Source: Bacteroidota bacterium (GTDB lineage: Bacteria > Bacteroidota > Bacteroidia > Bacteroidales > JAIFNL01). From it: a DNA stretch of 41,196 nucleotides. How positions within the stretch are numbered: position 1 is the stretch's first letter; every line of letters begins with the position of its first letter. A program made the translations under genes and the position numbers. The notes beneath the pieces are model-generated. The model did not search any database and was not told the DNA's origin. It saw only the letters and a list, made by a program, of their open reading frames with translations. Shown here one piece after another: positions 33,629 to 40,909 of the stretch. The stretch lies in the NCBI GenBank assembly GCA_020047755.1, contig JAIFNL010000032.1:1-41196 (forward strand). Direction: 5' to 3'.

Positions 33629-34693
33629 ATGATAAAGCTTATTTTGGAAGATGGCACTGAATTTCAGGGCACATCGTTTGGATATGAAAAATCGGTAGCA
33701 GGCGAAGTGGTATTCAATACAGCCATGACGGGTTATCCCGAAAGCCTTAGCGACCCGTCGTTCAAAGGACAACTTTTGGTTGCAACTTACCCATTGATAG
33801 GTAATTACGGCGTTCCTGAAGAAGTTGAAGAACAAAATATGTTGAAATTCTTCGAATCGAACAAAATTCAGATTTCGGCGTTGATTATTTCCGATTATTC
33901 CACCGAGTATAGCCACTGGAATGCAAAGAAAAGCCTTTCGGATTGGTTGAAAGAACATAAAATTCCGGCTATTTCGGGTGTAGATACTCGCAAACTGACC
34001 AAAATAATACGCGAAAAAGGCGCAATGCTCGGAAAAATAGTAGTAGATGACCAACAAATTGATTTTTATGACCCAAATCAAAACAATTTGGTTGCCGAAG
34101 TAAGCACAAAAGAGAAAATTGTGTATGGAAATGGAAAATATCGCATTTTATTGATTGATTGTGGTGTAAAAAACAACATTATTCGTCATTTATTGAAGCG
34201 CGACACCACCGTAATTCGTGTTCCGTGGGATTACGATTATTCGGGCGAAGAATACGATGGAATTTTCATATCAAATGGACCTGGAAACCCCGAAATGTGC
34301 GATGTTACCATTAAAAACCTTCAAGTTTCGATGCAAGACGAAAAAGCAATGTTTGGCATTTGTTTGGGCAGTCAACTCATGTCATTAGCTTCTGGTGCAA
34401 GGACTTACAAACTCAAATACGGGCACAGAGGGCACAACCAGCCGGTTTTGAAAGTGGGAACAGACAAAAGCTACATTACTTCGCAAAATCACGGTTACGC
34501 CGTTGATAGTAGCTCAATGTCAAGCGATTGGAAACCTCTTTTTGTAAATCTCAACGACCAAACCAACGAAGGTGTAATTCACACAAGCAAGCCATTTTTT
34601 GCAACTCAATTTCACCCCGAAGCCTCAAGCGGTCCTACCGATACCGAATTTTTATTCGATGATTTTATTGATTTAATTAAACTAAATAGTTAA
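33629..34693 (+). CDS. carA: Carbamoyl-phosphate synthase small subunit
   Basis: Glutamine amidotransferase subunit that supplies ammonia to CarB for carbamoyl phosphate, needed for arginine and pyrimidines. The 354-residue product has the N-terminal CarA domain (LILEDGTEFQGTSFGYEKS, ATYPLIGNYGV, AISGVDTRKLTKIIREKG). The class I amidotransferase domain follows: SNGPGNPE, FGICLGSQ with nucleophile C245, KYGHRGHNQPV and the catalytic FHPEAS (H329, E331). It looks intact. CarB, usually next to carA, is not in the window. It follows argR, and the family B palindrome lies in its leader. Confidence 0.95.
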   Translation: MIKLILEDGTEFQGTSFGYEKSVAGEVVFNTAMTGYPESLSDPSFKGQLLVATYPLIGNYGVPEEVEEQNMLKFFESNKIQISALIISDYSTEYSHWNAKKSLSDWLKEHKIPAISGVDTRKLTKIIREKGAMLGKIVVDDQQIDFYDPNQNNLVAEVSTKEKIVYGNGKYRILLIDCGVKNNIIRHLLKRDTTVIRVPWDYDYSGEEYDGIFISNGPGNPEMCDVTIKNLQVSMQDEKAMFGICLGSQLMSLASGARTYKLKYGHRGHNQPVLKVGTDKSYITSQNHGYAVDSSSMSSDWKPLFVNLNDQTNEGVIHTSKPFFATQFHPEASSGPTDTEFLFDDFIDLIKLNS

Positions 34694-34699
34694 AAATTA

Positions 34700-34732
34700 G
34701 ATTGTTAAATTGTTAAATTGTTAAATTGTTTT
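34700..34732. repeat. Tandem repeat AAATTGTT
   Basis: Three copies of TTAAATTG in the carA-GNAT gap, the complement of the AACAATTT array at 7830-7880. Similar imperfect runs occur near 36860-36895. Confidence 0.85.
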
Positions 34733-34782
34733 TCGTTTTTCATTTTTCATTTCATTTTATATTATTTCATTTTTCACAAATA

Positions 34783-35439
34783 ATGGTAAGCACACAAGAA
34801 AAAGAAGAGAAAGTAGTTGAATTTGATATAGTTGCAGCTACAAATGAGCATCTGAAATATGTTGGGCAAATTGTTCAACTTATCGAAGATGCCTCAAAAG
34901 TAAAAGGAACAGGTATTGCTTTGCGCTCTGCCGAATACATTACTAAGAAAATAGCTGAAGACAAGGCAGTTATTGCCTTGCACAATGGCGAAGCGGCGGG
35001 CTTTTGCTACATCGAAACGTGGGAAAACAAGAAATATGTAGCCAATTCGGGCTTGATTGTTTCCGATAAGTTTCGCAAAGCAGGTTTGGCTTCAAAAATA
35101 AAAGCCAAAGCGTTTGAACTTTCGCGCCAACGCTACCCAAATTCACGCATTTTTGGTCTTACTACTAGTTTGGCGGTTATGAAAATCAATTCGGCTTTGG
35201 GTTACGTGCCAGTTACTTTTTCCGAAATAACCCAAGACGACGAATTTTGGAAAGGCTGCGAAACTTGTAATTATTACGACGTTTTGCAACGCACCGACCG
35301 TGAGAAATGCCTTTGTACAGGTATGCTTTTTACCCCAAATCCTTCTAAAATAAAGGAAAAGCGCATCGAGGACAAAACAAAACGCGAACAAATATTTTAT
35401 CGCTGGGTGAGAATGAAAATAAACAAAGAACTTAAATAA
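34783..35439 (+). CDS. GNAT acetyltransferase of the Bacteroidota arginine locus
   Basis: A 218-residue GNAT protein (ATG at 34783; the earlier frame start is only phenylalanine-rich noise). Motif A is VANSGLIVSDKFRKAGLASKIK, with the acetyl-CoA loop RKAGLASKI. A cysteine cluster CETCNYY...REKCLCTGM follows; it could bind metal. In Bacteroidota this family lies beside argG and is a candidate N-acetylglutamate synthase (ArgA role), which would start arginine synthesis. The location after carA and before argG supports that. No internal loss is visible apart from a rather short C-terminus. Confidence 0.82.
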   Translation: MVSTQEKEEKVVEFDIVAATNEHLKYVGQIVQLIEDASKVKGTGIALRSAEYITKKIAEDKAVIALHNGEAAGFCYIETWENKKYVANSGLIVSDKFRKAGLASKIKAKAFELSRQRYPNSRIFGLTTSLAVMKINSALGYVPVTFSEITQDDEFWKGCETCNYYDVLQRTDREKCLCTGMLFTPNPSKIKEKRIEDKTKREQIFYRWVRMKINKELK

Positions 35440-35459
35440 TGGTTAATGTTTAAGGCTTA

Positions 35460-35492
35460 ATTGATACGATGACTTTAAGTCATCGTATCAAT
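35460..35492. repeat. Palindromic repeat family A, copy 3
   Basis: 16-nt arms ATTGATACGATGACTT / AAGTCATCGTATCAAT around one base, identical to the copy at 201-233 apart from the centre. It lies 41 nt before the argG ATG. Confidence 0.95.
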
Positions 35493-35532
35493 AATGTCTA
35501 GGATATTTAACACATTTTCAAATTATTTACAG

Positions 35533-36619
35533 ATGAAAAAAAAATTAGTTTTGGCATATAGTGGTGGCTTGGATACTTCGTATTGTGTGAAATATTTTAC
35601 CGATGAGGAGAATCTCGAAGTTCATACCATTTTAGTTAATACGGGCGGCTTTTCGGCAGAGCAATTAAAGGCGGTGGAAGAAAAAGCCTACAAATTGGGC
35701 GCAACAACCCACAAAACTATTCTGAAAAACAACACCTATCCGCTTTCGGTAAGCTCTGAGCGAACATTTCAGGCAATAGAAATTGCAAATTATACCAAAG
35801 AATTAAATGCCGACTTTGTGGCACACGGAAGCACCGGTGCAGGCAACGACCAAGTGCGTTTCGATTTGATTTTCAATTTATTAATACCAAATGTACAAAT
35901 CATTACGCCCGTGCGTGATAAAACGCTTTCGCGCCAATCGGAAATTGATTACTTGCAAATGAAAGGCTTTGAGGCTGATTGGACAAAATCGACTTATTCC
36001 ATCAATCAAGGCTTCCTTGCCCGAACATGCTTATTTGAATCAAGTGAGCCAAAAAGAACCTCAAAAGTTAGAAATTGAGTTCAAAAATGGAGAAATTGAA
36101 AGCATAAACGGCGAAAACTATTCAGATAAAATAAAAGCCATTCAAAAACTGAACGAAATAGGTTCAAAATATGCTTTGGGACGTGGAATGCACGTGGGCG
36201 ATACCATTTTAGGTTCAAAAGGTCGTGTGGGATTTGAAGCTCCCGCCGCTATGCTTACTATCGAAGCCCACCGAACGCTCGAAAAATACGTACTTACCAA
36301 GTGGCAAATGCACTGGAAAGAGCAGCTAGCTAATTGGTACGGAATGCTTTTGCACGAAGCTCAATACCTCGACCCCGTAATGCAAAACATCGAGAAATTT
36401 TTGGAAGATACTCAAAAAACCGTTTCGGGCAAAGTATTTATTACTTTGTATCCGTATCATTTCGTAGTGGAAGGCATTGAAAGTAAGTACGATATGCTAA
36501 GTAGCAAGTTCGGAACTTACGGCGAAGAAAACACACTTTGGAGCGGCGACGATGTAAAAGGTTTTACCAAAATACTTTCTAATCAAATAAAGCTTTTCAA
36601 CGCAGTTACAAAAGAATAA
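35533..36619 (+). pseudogene. argG: Argininosuccinate synthase, broken (two internal deletions, one frameshifting)
   Basis: Joins citrulline and aspartate with ATP. The start MKKKLVLAYSGGLDTS carries the PP-loop (S10-S16). Two pieces of the conserved family sequence are absent. First, about 20 residues between THKTI and LKNNTYPLSV (the YYEKSLKYLIFGN-type helix) are missing in frame. Second, between YSINQG and LPEHAYLNQ about 16 residues are gone, including the LWGTSxGGKET block, and the frame shifts: the first part ends after 36078 and the rest continues in another frame from about 36018 to 36619. HGSTGAGNDQVRFD, GRVGFEAPA, and SGKVFITLYPY remain. It could not give an active enzyme as it stands. 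Confidence 0.9.
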
Positions 36620-36627
36620 AAAGCGCA

Positions 36628-36659
36628 TTTGTGTTTTATTTAATTATTTTGTATATTTG
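36628..36659 (+). promoter_or_regulatory. Consensus Bacteroidota promoter
   Basis: TTTG at 36628-36631, 20 nt spacer, TATATTTG at 36652-36659: a full match to the TTTG / TAnnTTTG consensus. The following leader GAAATAAATTTTAA is repeated at the promoter near 37699. It would drive the nucleotidyltransferase remnant and the MNT/HEPN pair. Confidence 0.75.
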
Positions 36660-36744
36660 TAGAAATAAATTTTAACATAAGAGGAAACAAAGTTCTTTTT
36701 TAGATTAAGGCAGCTAGGTTTGAAAAAATTAAAACTTATAGACA

Positions 36745-36795
36745 ATGGATAAAAGAGAAGTATTTGAAATAGCCAAGAATTATTTGGTAGTGTAA
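36745..36795 (+). pseudogene. Remnant of an MNT-type nucleotidyltransferase gene
   Basis: A 16-codon frame (MDKREVFEIAKNYLVV, then TAA) whose opening helix is like the start of MNT-domain antitoxins. It has a consensus promoter and leader 85 nt upstream, but nothing of the catalytic domain follows. Probably a decayed gene, replaced downstream by the intact MNT at 37021. Confidence 0.5.
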
Positions 36796-37020
36796 AAAAA
36801 TAGTGACTTTTTGAAAAAGTTAGCTAAAATTGTAAATTTTCCTATTTTTCATGATAAAACAACAATTGAACAATTTAACAATGTAACAATTTGTTATTAG
36901 AATTTGGGAAAACTTGCGTAATTTTACTTTTCTTAGAATTTCGGTCGCTATCAAGTTACGCTATCAACAAATTAGAATGTTCCTATTTGTTTGATTTTTA
37001 AACTAAAACATAATAAGAAA
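36796..37020. other. AT-rich gap with AACAATTT-type repeats
   Basis: No gene. Imperfect AACAATTT repeats at about 36860-36895. Confidence 0.6.
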
Positions 37021-37392
37021 ATGGAAACAAAAGCCACAAATATACAACCCTTTGTTGGGGATAAAATGGAAGCATTGCATAATCTTTGCCGAAAGTATAA
37101 TGTTTCCACTCTTTATCTTTTTGGCTCTGCAACAAGTAATAAGTTTACCGAAAGCAGCGATTTAGATTTCTTAATCACATTTGGCGATATTCCAATCCTT
37201 GATTATGCCGACTATTTTTTCGATTTCATGCACGATTTAGAAGATTTATTCAATCGGAAAATTGATTTATTAACAGAACAATCATTGACAAATCCGTATT
37301 TAATAAAATCTATCAATCAAAACAAACAACTTATTTATGACCGATGGGAAAAGAAAGAAACTTCCTTAATTTTCAAAATAACAGAATGTTGA
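37021..37392 (+). CDS. mntA: MNT-domain nucleotidyltransferase (antitoxin of HEPN/MNT pair)
   Basis: A 123-residue protein of the MntA type, which adenylylates and so silences its HEPN toxin. The catalytic motif is complete: LFGSATSNKFTESSDLDFLI, i.e. G35-S36-X10-D47-X-D49, with a later acidic NRKIDLL. The ATG at 37021 is chosen over an upstream TTG. The last residues (WEKKETSLIFKITEC) look unlike the family end, and the gene overlaps the toxin by 49 nt, suggesting that a deletion fused the gene tail to the start of the HEPN gene. Confidence 0.88.
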   Translation: METKATNIQPFVGDKMEALHNLCRKYNVSTLYLFGSATSNKFTESSDLDFLITFGDIPILDYADYFFDFMHDLEDLFNRKIDLLTEQSLTNPYLIKSINQNKQLIYDRWEKKETSLIFKITEC

Positions 37393-37628
37393 AAAAAGCA
37401 GTAGAACGTGAATTTGAAATTATTGGCGAAGCAATGAATAGAATCTTAAAGGTAGATAACGAAATTAAAATAACATCTTCACGAAAAATTGTTGATTTAA
37501 GAAATTATCTTTCGCATGGATACGATATGGTTGATTATAATACGCTTTGGGGCATAATATCAAAACATTTGCCCCAATTAGAGATAGAAGTATCTAATTT
37601 ATTAAATGACCGTAATTCTGAAGTCTAA
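37344..37628 (+). CDS. hepT: HEPN-domain toxin (HepT-like), N-terminally shortened
   Basis: A small HEPN ribonuclease, partner of MntA. The 94-residue frame has the family core NRMLKKAVEREFEIIGEAMNRI and the RX4HXY motif RNYLSHGY (R53, H58, Y60), which holds the RNase residues and the tyrosine that MntA modifies. Usual members have about 30-40 more residues at the start (first helix, xxxDIxxxIxxIExF). Here those are missing and the frame instead runs out of the MNT gene. It may be inactive or have altered regulation. Confidence 0.82.
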   Translation: MGKERNFLNFQNNRMLKKAVEREFEIIGEAMNRILKVDNEIKITSSRKIVDLRNYLSHGYDMVDYNTLWGIISKHLPQLEIEVSNLLNDRNSEV

Positions 37629-37698
37629 TATTTATTTTAATGTACTTTTAGGTTTCGAAACTACCTAAAATGCAATTTTAGTTTCGTTTATTTTTGTG

Positions 37699-37706
37699 TA
37701 TATTTG
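37699..37706 (+). promoter_or_regulatory. -7 box before the orphan antitoxin-like gene
   Basis: TATATTTG with the leader GTGAAAATAAATTTTAA, nearly the same as that at 36652-36680. The -33 TTTG is not clearly present. Confidence 0.5.
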
Positions 37707-37732
37707 TGAAAATAAATTTTAATCTGTAAAAC

Positions 37733-38038
37733 ATGCTGCAATTACATTTATCCGATGCAACTGAAAAGAAAATGCAAGAAATCATTTCATTGCACGCAGA
37801 CAAAGATTATTTTTTCAACAAAGTCATTGATTACCAAATTAATCAATTAAAAACAGGTATGTTCAATATCGAAAAAGATTTAAAAGAGTTTGAACTTAAA
37901 TATTCGATGACAACAAATTTGTTTTATGAAAAATTTGAAAAAGGCGAAATAGGTGATGAGCACTATTATTTGATTTGGGCTGGAATTTATGATATGTATT
38001 TAAAAGATAAACAAAAACTTAACGATTTAGAGTGGTAA
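37733..38038 (+). CDS. Orphan antitoxin-like small protein
   Basis: A 101-residue, charged, helical protein. Its second half (MTTNLFYEKFEKGEIGDEHYYLIWAGIYDMYL, here in part) resembles small proteins often found upstream of RelE/TumE-type toxins in Bacteroidota and Cyanobacteria. No toxin gene follows: the next gene, argE, begins 32 nt downstream. It is either an orphan antitoxin or an unrelated small protein. It has its own promoter-like box. The relationship is by recollection of the family, so moderate confidence only. Confidence 0.6.
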   Translation: MLQLHLSDATEKKMQEIISLHADKDYFFNKVIDYQINQLKTGMFNIEKDLKEFELKYSMTTNLFYEKFEKGEIGDEHYYLIWAGIYDMYLKDKQKLNDLEW

Positions 38039-38070
38039 AAAATTATTTTAGAAACAAAAACAACTAAGCA

Positions 38071-39072
38071 TTGATATCAAAAGCCATCGAACTATTAAAA
38101 ACACTAATCCAAACGCCTTCAATAAGTCGCAGCGAAGACAAAACTGCCGATGTATTGGAAGCGTTTTTATGGGTTTTTGGTGAAATAGACCCAGGCAAAA
38201 AGACCGTTTTGCTCAATTCGCATCACGATACCGTAAAGCCGGTTTCGGGCTGGACTCGAAATCCATTCAGCCCCGACGTGGAAGGCGATAAACTTTTTGG
38301 TTTAGGAAGCAACGACGCTGGCGGCTCGCTTGTTTCGTTATTAATTGTTTTTTTATATTTTTGCCAAAACAAAAATGCTGCCTACAATTTAATCTTTGCG
38401 GCAACTGCCGAAGAAGAAGTTTCGGGCGACAAAGGTATTGAGTCGATACTCGATGAGCTTGGGCATTTCGATTTTGCCATTGTAGGCGAACCTACTCAAA
38501 TGCAAGCAGCGATAGCCGAAAAAGGTTTGCTGGTTTTGGATTGCATTGCACACGGAAAGGCTGGGCACGCCGCTCGCAACGACGGCGAAAATGCAATTCT
38601 CACGGCTTTGAACGACATTCAACGGCTTTTGGGATATGAGTTTGAAAAGAAATCGGACTTTTTGGGCGATGTGAAAGTTACTGCCACTCAAATAAACGGC
38701 GGCACGCAGCACAACATCATTCCCGACCAATGTAACTTTGTGCTCGATGTGCGAGTAAACGAAATGTACAGCAATAGCGAGGTGTTTGAAATACTCAAAA
38801 ACATGATGAAATCGGAAATAACAGCACGTTCGTTCAGATTAAATTCATCTTTTATTGATAAAGAGCATGAAATTGTGAAAAAAGCATTAAATTTGCAACT
38901 CAAAACTTACGGTTCGCCCACTTTGTCTGACCAAGCGCATTTAAAATGCCCTTCGCTCAAAATGGGACCCGGAAGCTCCGAACGTTCGCACACTGCCAAC
39001 GAATACATTGGCATTAGCGAAATAGAGTTTGCAATAAAAACATACATTGCGTTATTAATGTTTAACGATTAA
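38071..39072 (+). CDS. argE: M20-family acetylornithine deacetylase, with an apparent internal deletion
   Basis: A zinc amidohydrolase; in Bacteroidota this member of the arginine locus removes the acyl group from N-acyl-ornithine or N-acyl-citrulline. It starts with TTG at 38071 (an in-frame stop lies just upstream), 333 residues. Metal sites are LLNSHHDTVKP, GLGSNDAGG, AATAEEEVSG, IVGEPT, and GSSERSHTANE. Relative to family members, the piece between ADVLEAFL and WVFGEIDPGK lacks about 15 residues, which would hold the loop and strand that precede NNVW. Frame is kept, so a protein is made, but the missing strand belongs to the fold core. Confidence 0.85.
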   Translation: MISKAIELLKTLIQTPSISRSEDKTADVLEAFLWVFGEIDPGKKTVLLNSHHDTVKPVSGWTRNPFSPDVEGDKLFGLGSNDAGGSLVSLLIVFLYFCQNKNAAYNLIFAATAEEEVSGDKGIESILDELGHFDFAIVGEPTQMQAAIAEKGLLVLDCIAHGKAGHAARNDGENAILTALNDIQRLLGYEFEKKSDFLGDVKVTATQINGGTQHNIIPDQCNFVLDVRVNEMYSNSEVFEILKNMMKSEITARSFRLNSSFIDKEHEIVKKALNLQLKTYGSPTLSDQAHLKCPSLKMGPGSSERSHTANEYIGISEIEFAIKTYIALLMFND

Positions 39073-39205
39073 TGGTTAATGGTTAATGGTTAGTTTAAAA
39101 TGAAAAAAAAATATTAATAGTTAATTGTAAAGCATTAACTATCAATAAAAAACATTAATCGTTAAACATTAATCGTTAAACATTAAACATTAATCGTTAA
39201 TTCTT
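39066..39205. repeat. Short tandem repeats between argE and argH
   Basis: Three TTAATGG units (about 39070-39090), then CATTAATCGTTAAA repeated (about 39152-39200). The same motif appears near the brnA stop (about 340-360). Confidence 0.8.
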
Positions 39206-39235
39206 CAACCGAACTACTTAACAATACAATATATT

Positions 39236-40570
39236 ATGAAACTTTGGGATAAAGGAACGAAAGTAAATTCTTCGATAGATAATTTTACCGTTGGTAAAGA
39301 TAGGCAGCTTGATTTATCATTGGCACGCCACGATATTGTTGGCTCTATTGCGCATTGCATTATGCTCGAAAGCATTGGCTTGCTCACTGCCGACGAACTT
39401 GCCGATATAAAACGCGAACTTATTTACATTCATAAGGTTAGCCAGATAGGTATGTTGCTTATTGACGATGGCGTAGAAGACATTCACTCGCAGATAGAAA
39501 TAATGCTTACCAAAAAATTAGGCGATGTAGGCAAGAAAATACACAATGGTCGCTCACGCAACGACCAAGTGCTTTTGGATTTGAAACTCTTTGTGCGCGA
39601 AGAGATTTATACAATTACCAGCTTAACCAACGACCTGTTTAAGATTTTTATCGAAAAGAGCGAAACCTTCAAAAATATCCTTATGCCGGGCTACACGCAC
39701 TTGCAAGTAGCTATGCCTTCGTCGTTTGGTTTGTGGTTTGGTGCTTATGCCGAAAGCCTCACCGACGATATGCAACTCATGTTGGCGGCTTACAAAATAG
39801 CCAATCAAAACCCACTCGGCTCGGCTGCTGGCTACGGTTCGTCTTTCCCTTTGAATAGGCAATTAACCACCGAACTCTTGGGCTTCGACAACCTGAACTA
39901 CAACGTGGTGTATGCTCAAATGGGGCGTGGAAAGCTAGAAAAAACCGTTGCTTTTGCTATGGCTTCTATTGCTGCAACCATTGCCAAGTTTGCTGCCGAT
40001 GCTGCTTTGTACATGAGCCAAAACTTTAACTTTATTGCTTTGCCCGATGAGTTTACAACCGGTTCGAGCATTATGCCGCACAAAAAGAATCCCGATGTAT
40101 TTGAGCTTTTGCGAGGCAAATGCAACAAATTGCAATCGCTTCCTTATGAGTTTCTAATTATTACCAACAACCTCACTTCGGGATATTTCAGAGATTTACA
40201 AACCGTAAAAGAAGGATTTATTCCAGCATTTGAAAGCCTCAAAGAATGTTTGGTGGTACTAAAGCTGGTACTTTCGTCAATAAAGATACGCGAAAATATT
40301 CTCGACGATGAAAAATACAAATATCTTTTTACTGTTGAAGAACTTAACAAGAAGGTTCTCAAAGGAATGCCTTTTAGAGATGCTTACCGTGAAATGGGCA
40401 GAGAAATAGCCGAAGGCAAATTCAAACCCGAAAAAAACGTACATCATACACACGAAGGCAGCATGGGAAACCTCATGAATAAAGAGATTATAAGCAAAAT
40501 GGATAGCATTCTCTACGAGTTTAACTTTGAAAAAGCAGAAGCCGCCATTTCTAAATTATTGAAAATATAA
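39236..40570 (+). CDS. argH: Argininosuccinate lyase
   Basis: Splits argininosuccinate into arginine and fumarate; cytosolic tetramer. The 444-residue product is complete: HSQIE (substrate loop), NGRSRNDQ, PGYTHLQVAMP (H155), the NPLGSAAGYGSSFP stretch, and the superfamily signature GSSIMPHKKNPD (276-287, with catalytic S278). It is the last gene of the locus, 166 nt after argE. The family A palindrome at 40588 lies immediately beyond its stop. It is the only clearly intact late arginine gene; its partner argG is broken. Confidence 0.95.
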   Translation: MKLWDKGTKVNSSIDNFTVGKDRQLDLSLARHDIVGSIAHCIMLESIGLLTADELADIKRELIYIHKVSQIGMLLIDDGVEDIHSQIEIMLTKKLGDVGKKIHNGRSRNDQVLLDLKLFVREEIYTITSLTNDLFKIFIEKSETFKNILMPGYTHLQVAMPSSFGLWFGAYAESLTDDMQLMLAAYKIANQNPLGSAAGYGSSFPLNRQLTTELLGFDNLNYNVVYAQMGRGKLEKTVAFAMASIAATIAKFAADAALYMSQNFNFIALPDEFTTGSSIMPHKKNPDVFELLRGKCNKLQSLPYEFLIITNNLTSGYFRDLQTVKEGFIPAFESLKECLVVLKLVLSSIKIRENILDDEKYKYLFTVEELNKKVLKGMPFRDAYREMGREIAEGKFKPEKNVHHTHEGSMGNLMNKEIISKMDSILYEFNFEKAEAAISKLLKI

Positions 40571-40587
40571 TTGATAATTGCTAAATT

Positions 40588-40621
40588 ATTGATACGATGA
40601 CTCCAAAGTCATCGTATCAAT
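40588..40621. repeat. Palindromic repeat family A, copy 4
   Basis: ATTGATACGATGACT arms around a 4-nt centre, 17 nt past the argH stop. With the copy at 35460 it brackets argG-argH. Confidence 0.93.
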
Positions 40622-40771
40622 AAGGCTAGAGCTGTACTATTATACTTGTTGTAAATTAATAATCAATAAATTAGATAAATTGAGCCATTTAATGAAAAAA
40701 ATTATTCACCACAAAGGCACAAAGAAGTTTACAAAGAACTTTTCGATTTGCAACAAGTCTAATGTTTAATT

Positions 40772-40805
40772 ATTGATACAGGTGGCTTCAAGTAATCGTA
40801 TCAAT
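40772..40805. repeat. Palindromic repeat family A, degenerate copy
   Basis: ATTGATAC...GTATCAAT ends with a diverged middle (AGGTGGCTTCAAGTAATC), similar to the degenerate copy at 296-332 read on the other strand. Confidence 0.75.
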
Positions 40806-40909
40806 ATTGCAAGGTTGAGCAATGCAAAAATAGTACACTACTATCCTTTTTTTCGATTTTTGCAAGTCAAAAGTAGTATAGTACGACCCTATTTACAAAT
40901 TTTGAAATT

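Larger units (their letters stand above)
40571..40909. other. Gene-free region after argH
   Basis: Contains two family A palindromes and a CACAAAGGCACAAAG-type short repeat; no gene. It leads into the tandem array. Confidence 0.65.

Noticed and set aside
36000-36030. Programmed frameshift in argG
   Set aside because: No slippery site is needed to explain it: conserved residues are missing at the junction, so a deletion is the simpler reading.
35969-36619. Independent gene for the second argG part
   Set aside because: Its residues from LPEHAYLNQ onward are the C-terminal half of ArgG; it is the same gene after a frameshift.
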